Below, piece after piece: positions 1 through 5,843 of a DNA stretch of 6,310 nucleotides. The stretch is from Deltaproteobacteria bacterium (lineage in GTDB: Bacteria; Desulfobacterota; JADFXK01), in contig JADFYA010000113.1 in the NCBI GenBank assembly GCA_015233285.1, forward strand, positions 1-6,310, read 5' to 3'. A program made the translations under genes and the position numbers. A model generated the notes under the pieces. It worked only from the letters and a program-made list of their open reading frames with translations. It made no database searches and was not told the DNA's origin. Numbering within the stretch: position 1 is the stretch's first letter; the number at the start of each line of letters is the position of its first letter.

Positions 1-2090
1 AGGCCATGGACACCCAGGGCAAGATAACCCAAGTAGTTTGGGGAATTGAGGATTTCAGATATCGTTTCGGCCGGGCGCCGGAGGGAATGTGGCTGGCCGA
101 GACGGCGGTGGATAACGCGACCTTAAAAGTTTTGGCCGGGGCAGGAATTACCTACACCATCCTGGCCCCGTACCAGGCCCGCCGGGTGCGGCGGTTGGGT
201 TCCACCGTCTGGGAAGACGTTTCCAATGGTTCGGTGGATATCTCCAGACCTTTCTTATGCCGGTTGGGAGACGGGAAGGTAATCAATATCTTCTTTTATC
301 ATGGAGGTATTTCCCGAGATGTGGCCTTTAACCGTCTGCTGGAATCGGGTGGTAGTTATTTAGGCCGGATGATGGAATATTTCGCCCCGATGCAAGGTAA
401 GGGCCCGGCCTTGCTCTGCCTGGCCACAGACGGGGAGACCTATGGTCACCATCACAAGTTCGGTGAGATGGCCTTGGCCTATGCCATTCATTTAGCTCTG
501 AAGAATAAGGAACTGACCCTGACCAACTTCGGCCAATTTCTAGCCAAGTTTCCGCCCCAATATGAAGTGGAAATAGAGGAGAACACCTCCTGGAGTTGCG
601 CCCACGGCCTGGGACGCTGGTCGGAAGATTGCGGCTGTAAGTTCAATGGACAATATCATCAGAAGTGGCGGCGGCCCCTCAGGGAGGCCATGGATTGGTT
701 GAAAAGAAGATTGGATACCATTTTTGAACAGGAGGGCCGCAAATATTTTCGAGATCCCTGGAAGGTCCGAAATGAATACATAGCTTGTTTGCTCACTCCG
801 TCAAGATCAGTTCAAACCACTTTTCTCAATCGAGTCACGGGCGAGAATCTAACCGAAGTCGATTTCACCGCGGCCCTGTCTCTCCTCGAGATGCAACGGT
901 ACGCCATGTATATGTACACCAGTTGCGGATGGTTTTTTGACGACATCGCCGGGCTTGAGTCATCCCAGGTGATCGCGTATGCCGACCGGGCCATTGATCT
1001 GGCCGAGGGCTTTGGGGCCAAAGGGCTTCGAGAGGAATTTTTGGCCGGCCTGGCCCAGGCGCCGTCTAATGATCCTGCCTACGGAACTGGACGGGATGTT
1101 TATGAAAAACTGGTTAACCCCCATCGCGTCGATCCTGAAGATGTAGCCGGCCAGTTTGCCATTGAGTCGGTTTTGGAGGGCCTGGGCAATGGTGATCGGC
1201 TATACTGTTTTGACATAAAAAAAGAAGAAAATACGCGGCGGGAAAACGCCGGGGCGGTTCTATCCTTGGGGCAGGTGACCATAACCGATCGCCGGACCAT
1301 CGACAAACACCGACTCTTGTACGCCGCCGTTTATCAGGGCGGCCATGACATAACCTGCCATACTTGCCGGGTAACACCGGAAAAGCAGGTTAAAGCCTTA
1401 AAAGATTCCCTTGTTGAGCCTTTTAAGACTTTGTCCTTCAGTGTCTTGGAAGACCGGATGGTGGCTTTTTTCAAGACTCCGGTCATGTCTCTGGGCCGGA
1501 TGCCCATCGGACCAAGACGAAGAGCGATGCTCAAAATCGCCCTGCAAGACTTTAATGAACTTAAAGAAACATTCCGCCAACTCTATATCCAGAACAAAGA
1601 CTTGATGGCGTTTCTCAAAAACCTGGATGTCCCCGTTCCTGAATATTTTATTTCTATTGCCGGGGCTGTTTATGTCGACGATTTGGTATACCGCCTGAAT
1701 GAACTCATGATGGCTCCCAAGGGGACGGGCCGGCTGGACTGGACTAATATCGAGGCGGCCTATGAAGAATTGAAACTTTGGGGACCGGGGAGACATCTCT
1801 TCAGATTGGGCAAGAGCCTTACCGAGGTCTGCGAAAGGTGTGTGGAAGACTTGACCCCCCCGCTCGATCCGGCCATGGTGGAAGATATCCATCGGGTGTT
1901 GGATTTGGCCGGAGGACTTAATGTGGAACTTAACTATTGGCGGATTCAAAATTTTTATCGCCGGGCGATGATCAGATTGGGCAAGACTGATGAGGTAATC
2001 GAGCCGATTTCGACATCACCCGAGGCAGATAGGACTTTTTCCGGATTAGGCCACAGGTTGGGTTTTTTGCTGGATGATGAAAAGGAATAA
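1..2090 (+). CDS. GH57-family glycoside hydrolase with DUF3536 region, 5'-partial
   Basis: The frame is open to the left edge, so the ATG at 6 is probably an internal Met; relatives have roughly 100 more N-terminal residues. Numbering from that Met, the GH57 barrel motifs are GMWLAETAVD (27-36), with Glu32 at the nucleophile position, and ATDGETYGHHH (140-150), with Asp142 at the acid/base position. Family hallmarks follow: SWSCAHGLGRW (195-205), a Cys pair near 209-211, and YTSCGWFFDDIAGLES (304-319). The remainder to residue 694 is the alpha-helical DUF3536 region. No signal peptide can be judged because the start is missing. GH57 enzymes cleave or transfer alpha-glucan chains with retention of configuration; the exact reaction of the DUF3536 branch is not established to my knowledge. 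The stop codon touches the glgA start, so the two are probably co-translated, pointing to a cytoplasmic role in glycogen metabolism. The family call is firm; the substrate is inference. Confidence 0.9.
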   Translation, partial: AMDTQGKITQVVWGIEDFRYRFGRAPEGMWLAETAVDNATLKVLAGAGITYTILAPYQARRVRRLGSTVWEDVSNGSVDISRPFLCRLGDGKVINIFFYHGGISRDVAFNRLLESGGSYLGRMMEYFAPMQGKGPALLCLATDGETYGHHHKFGEMALAYAIHLALKNKELTLTNFGQFLAKFPPQYEVEIEENTSWSCAHGLGRWSEDCGCKFNGQYHQKWRRPLREAMDWLKRRLDTIFEQEGRKYFRDPWKVRNEYIACLLTPSRSVQTTFLNRVTGENLTEVDFTAALSLLEMQRYAMYMYTSCGWFFDDIAGLESSQVIAYADRAIDLAEGFGAKGLREEFLAGLAQAPSNDPAYGTGRDVYEKLVNPHRVDPEDVAGQFAIESVLEGLGNGDRLYCFDIKKEENTRRENAGAVLSLGQVTITDRRTIDKHRLLYAAVYQGGHDITCHTCRVTPEKQVKALKDSLVEPFKTLSFSVLEDRMVAFFKTPVMSLGRMPIGPRRRAMLKIALQDFNELKETFRQLYIQNKDLMAFLKNLDVPVPEYFISIAGAVYVDDLVYRLNELMMAPKGTGRLDWTNIEAAYEELKLWGPGRHLFRLGKSLTEVCERCVEDLTPPLDPAMVEDIHRVLDLAGGLNVELNYWRIQNFYRRAMIRLGKTDEVIEPISTSPEADRTFSGLGHRLGFLLDDEKE
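2082..2086 (+). promoter_or_regulatory. Shine-Dalgarno for glgA that decides between two adjacent ATGs
   Basis: AAGGA lies inside the last codons of the GH57 gene. It is 3 nt from the ATG at 2090 and 6 nt from the ATG at 2093. Spacing favours 2093, which also puts the KTGGL lysine at residue 15, as in E. coli GlgA. Confidence 0.6.
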
Positions 2091-2092
2091 TG

Positions 2093-3568
2093 ATGAATAT
2101 TGTTCAGGTGACGCCTGAATACTGGCCTTTTGTGAAGACCGGTGGTTTGGCCGATGTGGTGGATGGCCTCAGCCTGGAATTGTCCCGCCGCGGACATCAG
2201 GTTACGGTTATCCTGCCCTATTATCGGTATCATATTGACACTACGCCTCATCCGGTCCAAACCGCGGTGGAATGTCTCGGCGTCCCCATGGGCTCGACCG
2301 AAGACTGGTGCTCCGTATTGTGGGCCGAGCGGGTAAGCGGACTGAATGTTTACTTTATTGAGCATGATATTTATTTCGGCCGGCCGGGGATCTACCATGA
2401 ATACTGGGCGGAGTATCCCGATAATGCTCAGCGGTTTATTTTCTTTTCCCGGGCTGCGTTGCAGTTGATTAAGGCGCTGCATTTGGAACCGGATATCATT
2501 CATTGCAATGACTGGCAGACAGGTTTTGTGCCGGTATTTTTAAAGACCCATTATCTGCACGACGACACCTTTAGGAACGCCGCCTCGATCATGACCATTC
2601 ATAATATGGGCTACCAGGGGATTTTTCATAAGAGTAATCTTTATTGGACCCAGTTGGGGTGGGACCGTTTCACTCCGATAGATTTGGAGTATTACGATTG
2701 CCTTAATTTTCTTAAAGCCGGACTGGTCTATGCCGACTTGATCACCACGGTCAGTAAGAAGTATGGAACCGAGATTCAAACCCCTGAGTTCGGCTACTTG
2801 CTGGACGGTCTGTTAAGGGAGCGCAGCCGGGATATCTACGGGGTGACGAATGGGGTTGATTATGATGACTGGAACCCGGAGATTGATCCCTATATCCCGC
2901 AGAAGTATTCGGCTGAAGACCTGACCGGCAAGGCCGTGTGCAAGGCCGCTCTCCAAGAATGTTTTGGGTTGCCCGTAAATCCCGACGTCCCCTTGATCGG
3001 AATGGTCTCCCGCCTGGTTTATCAGAAAGGCACGGATGTGCTGATGGCCGTGATGGACCGGTTGCTGAAGCTGGATATCCAGTTGGCCGTTATCGGAACC
3101 GGAGAACCCCGGTATGAACGCGATATGAATTTTTTCTCGGCCGTTTATCCCGAAAAGCTTGGCGTTAAGATGATCTATGACAATTGCGTAGCCCATTTGG
3201 TCGAGGCCGGGTCGGATATGTTCTTGATGCCGTCACGCTACGAGCCTTGCGGCCTGAACCAGATCTACAGCCTCCGATATGGGACCTTGCCGATTGTCCG
3301 GGCCACCGGCGGACTGGATGACACCGTGGAAAATTATGATCCCATGACCGGCGCCGGGTGGGGGTTCAAATTCTACGACCTGACTCCCGACGCCATCTAC
3401 AACACCGTTGTCTGGGCATTATCCGTGTACAAAGAAGATAAGGCTGTCTGGCGGAACTTGATGCTGACCGCCATGGCCGGGCAGTACGCCTGGGACCGGG
3501 CAGCCGCGACCTATGAACGGATTTACCGGCTGGCCAAAGAAAAACGATTCCCGTCAATTCCGGCTTGA
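2093..3568 (+). CDS. glgA: Glycogen synthase (ADP-glucose type, GT5)
   Basis: Cytoplasmic enzyme that transfers glucose from ADP-glucose to the non-reducing end of alpha-1,4-glucan. The 491 residues compare with 477 in E. coli GlgA. The N-terminal GT5 domain (about 1-250) has the ADP-glucose loop KTGGLADVV (Lys15), HCNDWQTG (137-144) and TIHNMGYQG (168-176). NGVDYDDWNP (253-262) leads into the C-terminal GT-B domain with SRLVYQKGTD (306-315; Arg307 and Lys312 match E. coli R300 and K305), PSRYEPCGLNQ (380-390; Glu384 matches E377) and TGGLDDTVENY (405-415). All expected catalytic residues are present and there is no frame break. An alternative ATG at 2090 overlaps the upstream TAA by one base (TAATG). 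That makes translational coupling to the GH57 gene likely and places both in one glycogen operon. No promoter is visible at the junction. Confidence 0.96.
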   Translation: MNIVQVTPEYWPFVKTGGLADVVDGLSLELSRRGHQVTVILPYYRYHIDTTPHPVQTAVECLGVPMGSTEDWCSVLWAERVSGLNVYFIEHDIYFGRPGIYHEYWAEYPDNAQRFIFFSRAALQLIKALHLEPDIIHCNDWQTGFVPVFLKTHYLHDDTFRNAASIMTIHNMGYQGIFHKSNLYWTQLGWDRFTPIDLEYYDCLNFLKAGLVYADLITTVSKKYGTEIQTPEFGYLLDGLLRERSRDIYGVTNGVDYDDWNPEIDPYIPQKYSAEDLTGKAVCKAALQECFGLPVNPDVPLIGMVSRLVYQKGTDVLMAVMDRLLKLDIQLAVIGTGEPRYERDMNFFSAVYPEKLGVKMIYDNCVAHLVEAGSDMFLMPSRYEPCGLNQIYSLRYGTLPIVRATGGLDDTVENYDPMTGAGWGFKFYDLTPDAIYNTVVWALSVYKEDKAVWRNLMLTAMAGQYAWDRAAATYERIYRLAKEKRFPSIPA

Positions 3569-3604
3569 GCTATTTTCTGCCGGAGCTAACCACCGAGCAG
3601 GTAA

Positions 3605-3624
3605 ATTAGTTGCGCCAAACTAAT
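3605..3624 (+). repeat. 7-bp perfect inverted repeat upstream of the crotonase gene
   Basis: ATTAGTT (3605-3611) and AACTAAT (3618-3624) are exact inverted copies around the 6-nt spacer GCGCCA. The right arm ends 4 nt before the AGGAGG ribosome site. It could be an operator half-site pair or an AT-rich mRNA hairpin next to the ribosome site. The symmetry is seen; the function is inference. Confidence 0.4.
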
Positions 3625-3628
3625 CCTC

Positions 3629-3634
3629 AGGAGG
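3629..3634 (+). promoter_or_regulatory. Consensus Shine-Dalgarno of the crotonase gene
   Basis: AGGAGG is a perfect anti-16S match, 6 nt from the ATG at 3641. It fixes that start codon and shows the gene is translated independently of glgA. Confidence 0.85.
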
Positions 3635-3640
3635 ATATTC

Positions 3641-4417
3641 ATGGAATACACCGAGATTCTCTTTTCCACGACCGGCCCCATCGGCTGTCTGACCTTAAAT
3701 AATCCCTCTAAAATAAACGCCCTGTCCTTGACCATGATCGGGGAGATGACCGACGCCCTATCCCGTGTGGCCGCGGATGAGTCGGTCAAGGTGGTGATCA
3801 TTAAGGCGGCGGGTAAGCACTTCTGCGCCGGTCATTATCTGGTGGAGATGATTGACCACGGAGTCAAGGAATACCAGGCTATTTTTGATAACTGCACCGA
3901 AATGATGCAACTCATCCATGATATCCCCCAGCCGGTTATTGCCCAGGTTCACGGCATCGCCACTGCGGCCGGGTGCCAGTTGGTGGCCGCCTGCGACCTG
4001 GCCGTGGCTGAAGAAGGGGCCAGATTCGCCACCCCCGGCGTCAAGATCGGCGTATTCTGCACCAGTCCCATGGTGGCTCTGACACGGGCCATCGGCCGAA
4101 AAGCGGCCATGGAGATGCTCCTGACCGGCCGGTATGTCTCCGCCTCCGAAGCTAAGGACCTGGGCCTGATCAACCGGGTCGTCTCCTCCGATGACCTGAC
4201 CAAGGCCACCGAAGAACTGGCCGAGCAGATCGCCGTGTCCAGCCGGATGGTCATCGCCATCGGTAAGCGGGCCTTCTACGCCCAGGTGGACCAGCCCGAC
4301 ATCAAAGCCTATGAGGTGGCCAAACCGACCATGGTCATGAACCTCCTGACCGAAGACGCCCAGCACGGGATCAAGTCTTTCCTGGAGAAGAAGGCGCCGG
4401 ACTGGCGGGATCGTTAA
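3641..4417 (+). CDS. ECHDC3-like crotonase (enoyl-CoA hydratase/isomerase fold)
   Basis: A 258-residue single-domain crotonase, the usual family size, probably acting on an acyl-CoA thioester in the cytoplasm. The fold is seen in LTLNNPSKINALS (17-29), the first CoA/oxyanion loop HFCAGHYLVEM (60-70), HGIATAAGCQLVAACDLAVA (104-123), FATPGVKIGVFC (129-140) and the C-terminal helices ending FLEKKAPDW. The pattern ATAAGCQLVA...FATPGVxxGxFC resembles animal ECHDC3 and its bacterial relatives rather than FadB or classic EchA. Gln113 sits where rat hydratase has Glu144 and Gly133 where it has Glu164, so ordinary water addition to enoyl-CoA is doubtful. Tyr66 follows the Gly-His of the oxyanion loop where I would expect Asp. 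It lies 72 nt after glgA with its own strong ribosome site; no fatty-acid genes are near. Fold confident, reaction unknown. Confidence 0.88.
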   Translation: MEYTEILFSTTGPIGCLTLNNPSKINALSLTMIGEMTDALSRVAADESVKVVIIKAAGKHFCAGHYLVEMIDHGVKEYQAIFDNCTEMMQLIHDIPQPVIAQVHGIATAAGCQLVAACDLAVAEEGARFATPGVKIGVFCTSPMVALTRAIGRKAAMEMLLTGRYVSASEAKDLGLINRVVSSDDLTKATEELAEQIAVSSRMVIAIGKRAFYAQVDQPDIKAYEVAKPTMVMNLLTEDAQHGIKSFLEKKAPDWRDR

Positions 4418-4428
4418 GAAATCCCTGA

Positions 4429-4446
4429 GCCACCTCCTTTCGTGGC
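4429..4446 (+). other. Small hairpin just after the crotonase stop
   Basis: GCCAC (4429-4433) and GTGGC (4442-4446) pair around an 8-nt loop, 12 nt past the crotonase stop. A weak T-rich stretch (AATATTTT, 4451-4458) follows only after a gap, so it is a poor intrinsic terminator at best. Confidence 0.3.
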
Positions 4447-4496
4447 ATGTAATATTTTGGACGGTTACAATTGACTCTTTGGCGTGCGTGTCCTTC

Positions 4497-4524
4497 CCCA
4501 GGGTGGCACTTCGTTGACCCTGGG
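4497..4524. repeat. 8-bp perfect inverted repeat with 12-nt loop
   Basis: CCCAGGGT (4497-4504) and ACCCTGGG (4517-4524) are exact inverted copies. Neither strand has a T tract beside it, which argues against a Rho-independent terminator. It is one of several hairpins in this non-coding gap. Confidence 0.5.
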
Positions 4525-4536
4525 CTAGATTGGGTA

Positions 4537-4549
4537 ACCCCTCCGGGGT
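4537..4549. repeat. GC-rich hairpin ACCCC-TCC-GGGGT
   Basis: A 5-bp stem with a 3-nt loop, 12 nt after the 8-bp repeat. No T tract flanks it on either strand. It forms a cluster with the neighbouring palindromes. Confidence 0.4.
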
Positions 4550-4606
4550 ATTAAGACGGTGGCCTGGTCAATGGTGTGCCTATCCCCGGCTGGGAATCTT
4601 CAAAAG

Positions 4607-4670
4607 GGAGGCGACCGGGAGTATTGCGGCCGTGCCGCGTTGGTTTGGGTACGGCAGCCCGGTCTACTCC
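4607..4670. terminator. Large stacked hairpin, candidate bidirectional terminator
   Basis: Three nested stems: GGAG (4607-4610) with CTCC (4667-4670); GACCGGG (4613-4619) with CCCGGTC (4658-4664), perfect; and nine pairs between 4629-4637 and 4647-4655, including two G-T pairs, around a 9-nt loop. On the - strand the outer stem is followed one base later by TTTT (4605-4602), as expected for ending toxin-operon transcription about 100 nt past its stop. On the + strand TTTT comes 6 nt after the stem (4677-4680). The T tracts are short, so termination strength is uncertain. Confidence 0.45.
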
Positions 4671-4765
4671 ACGTAGTTTTGGCCGGATTGTGGTTGGAGG
4701 TGTTGGGGAAGGAGTGATTGAGGATCGGTTTTGAAGGGTAATTGGGAATCGGTGGGGGTGATTGA

Positions 4766-5248
4766 CTATCGCGTCCAATTTTCCAGCCGGAAGTCCGGAC
4801 GCATTTCTTTGATTGTTTCAAATATTTCATCATTACTGACAAAAATGGCGTTCTCGGCAATGGCGCTGCCGGCAAGCATCAAGTCGATGCTTTTTCGTTC
4901 CAAATGTTTTTTCAAGTCTTTCTTTTTTGTTATCACTTTTTCTAATATTTTGCGATACTCATCCTTTAATTTTCCAAATTCTTTCGCTCCGGCGATTGAT
5001 AAAGGGAGTATCGGGAATTTTTTTAAAAGAATACTGCAAGCTTTTTCTAATCTCTCAACAAGATCGGCATCGTTGGCGCTTTCTGCTTTGGCCATACCAT
5101 AATAATGTTCATAAATCGTCAAGATTGAAACCACAACTTCATCTTCTTCAGCAACAGATGTAAGATTTTTCTTTATCGCATCCCGAAAGGGAGATTTAGC
5201 GTCGTATAAATATGAAATTATATTGGAATCAAGAAGATATTTTCTCAT
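4766..5248 (-). CDS. PIN-domain toxin ribonuclease (VapC-like)
   Basis: A 160-residue PIN-fold protein, probably a Mg-dependent endoribonuclease acting as the toxin of a type II TA pair. The N-terminus YLLDSNIISYL carries the first acidic residue (Asp7); SILTIYEHYYG supplies Glu47; KSIDLMLAGSAIAENAIFVSND supplies Asp122 and Asp140 in the usual order and spacing of VapC active sites. It is longer than a typical 125-140 aa VapC because of a Lys/Arg-rich stretch (93-119, 12 basic of 27) before the third motif. Its ATG overlaps the antitoxin stop (ATGA, 5245-5248) and it has no good ribosome site, so translation is probably coupled to the antitoxin. The gene is far more AT-rich than its left neighbours. 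The RNA target cannot be read from sequence. Confidence 0.88.
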   Translation of the reverse strand: MRKYLLDSNIISYLYDAKSPFRDAIKKNLTSVAEEDEVVVSILTIYEHYYGMAKAESANDADLVERLEKACSILLKKFPILPLSIAGAKEFGKLKDEYRKILEKVITKKKDLKKHLERKSIDLMLAGSAIAENAIFVSNDEIFETIKEMRPDFRLENWTR

Positions 5249-5511
5249 TTTCGCTCAAAAGAAAAATTGTCCCGGAATTCTCTAAAGAGTTTATTTACCT
5301 CTTCTGATCTGCCTTCTAAAACATTTGCCGCAGCCAATTCTTCAGCCACCTGGGCCCATCGGCCTTTCTTTTCCGCAACTTCATCCCCGGCTTCAATTTT
5401 CTCCCCCGGTGTCTCACCAAGTTCTATCACTACCCGGATAGACGTGTCCGGCGGTAGGTTTAGGCTGCTTATTTTGTTTGGGAAGTCTCTGATCGTGGTT
5501 TGCAGTTCCAT
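5245..5511 (-). CDS. Antitoxin of the PIN toxin
   Basis: An 88-residue protein directly upstream of, and overlapping by 4 nt, the PIN toxin gene, the standard antitoxin position. Residues 1-35 look like a small beta-rich unit (FPNKISSLNLPPDTSIRVV, then a Glu). An acidic linker (36-48) leads to an amphipathic helical tail, RWAQVAEELAAANVLEGRS (51-69), ending LFREFRDNFSFERK, typical of a toxin-wrapping antitoxin C-terminus. No helix-turn-helix or ribbon-helix-helix motif is obvious, so whether it binds DNA is unclear. The start is set by AAAGGA 7 nt upstream. I do not recognise a named antitoxin family with certainty; the role rests on context and tail features. Confidence 0.8.
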   Translation of the reverse strand: MELQTTIRDFPNKISSLNLPPDTSIRVVIELGETPGEKIEAGDEVAEKKGRWAQVAEELAAANVLEGRSEEVNKLFREFRDNFSFERK

Positions 5512-5518
5512 GCCCGTG

Positions 5519-5524
5519 TCCTTT
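5519..5524 (-). promoter_or_regulatory. Shine-Dalgarno of the 88-aa antitoxin
   Basis: AAAGGA on the - strand, 7 nt before the ATG at 5511. It lies in the 27-nt gap after the preceding small gene, so antitoxin translation does not depend on coupling to that gene. Confidence 0.6.
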
Positions 5525-5538
5525 GGCTGATGATTTCA

Positions 5539-5796
5539 TTAATTCCAGCGTTCCTTGAGATCGGCTAAAGTATATTCGGGTTCGTCGTCATCTTCCATGC
5601 CCCGCATAGCCAGTTGCAACGAAATTACGCTTTCCTCTATGGAGTCTCTCGCTTCTTCGCTGTGCACTTTGCCCGCATCTTTCTCGACTACCTCGAAGGT
5701 AATGTTAAAAATTTGATCTGGAAAGAAACCAAATTTTTCCAGCAAGCCGGCGGGGAACTCGCTTCCTTTGACTTGCTCGAAGGTCTTGGTCGGCAT
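5539..5796 (-). CDS. Small antitoxin-like protein, first gene of the TA operon
   Basis: 85 residues from the ATG at 5796, or 87 from the ATG at 5802 (MNM...). I chose 5796 because the AGAGGT ribosome site at 5809-5804 is 7 nt from it but only 1 nt from 5802. The N-terminal half (EFPAGLLEKFGFFPDQIFN, then ITFEVVEKD) is predicted beta-rich; the acidic C-terminal half contains ISLQLAMRGMEDDDEPEY and ends TLADLKERWN, the charged tail style of type II antitoxins. It lies 27 nt upstream of the 88-aa antitoxin on the same strand, so the three genes probably form one operon. The FP...PD...E...K spacing resembles the start of that antitoxin. No dedicated toxin gene is next to it. It could be a second antitoxin, an orphan, or an operon regulator; the name is context-based. 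Confidence 0.65.
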   Translation of the reverse strand: MPTKTFEQVKGSEFPAGLLEKFGFFPDQIFNITFEVVEKDAGKVHSEEARDSIEESVISLQLAMRGMEDDDEPEYTLADLKERWN

Positions 5797-5803
5797 GTTC
5801 ATA

Positions 5804-5809
5804 ACCTCT
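5804..5809 (-). promoter_or_regulatory. Shine-Dalgarno choosing the inner ATG of the first TA gene
   Basis: AGAGGT on the - strand sits 1 nt before the ATG at 5802, too close, and 7 nt before the ATG at 5796, which is ideal. Confidence 0.55.
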
Positions 5810-5843
5810 GGCAGGTGACAGCAAATGAATCAATCTCCTTTAA

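Larger units (their letters stand above)
4418..4765. other. 348-base non-coding gap between convergent genes, rich in palindromes
   Basis: This gap separates the + strand crotonase gene from the - strand PIN toxin. The frames that cross it translate to proline- and arginine-rich runs without family likeness, so I call no gene. It holds inverted repeats at 4429-4446, 4497-4524, 4537-4549 and 4607-4670. Its right end (4681-4760) is strongly G-rich on the + strand and contains an imperfect 14-base direct repeat (4716-4729 and 4740-4753, 11 of 14 matching). The packing of stems suggests a dispersed palindromic element or a structured transcript, with convergent termination at 4607-4670. Confidence 0.5.

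Noticed and set aside
1398..1949. 183-codon open frame on the - strand inside the GH57 gene
   Set aside because: Antisense to a well-conserved protein; the translation has no recognisable family motif and there is no ribosome site evidence.
1955..2503. 182-codon open frame on the - strand across the GH57/glgA junction
   Set aside because: Antisense shadow of two convincing genes with no family likeness.
3560..3583. Possible terminator hairpin at the end of glgA (CCGGC...GCCGG)
   Set aside because: Only a 5-bp stem with a 14-nt loop and no following T tract.
3758..4366. 202-codon open frame on the - strand inside the crotonase gene
   Set aside because: His/Gly-rich translation typical of the complement of a GC-rich gene; the crotonase reading is clearly the real one.
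4551..4875. Two overlapping - strand frames (4551-4778 and 4600-4875)
   Set aside because: Pro/Arg/Thr-rich translations with no motif; they cross the palindromes and overlap the toxin gene.
4731..5102. + strand frame of 123 codons antisense to the PIN toxin
   Set aside because: Ser/Phe-rich complement of the toxin coding strand; no domain and no ribosome site.
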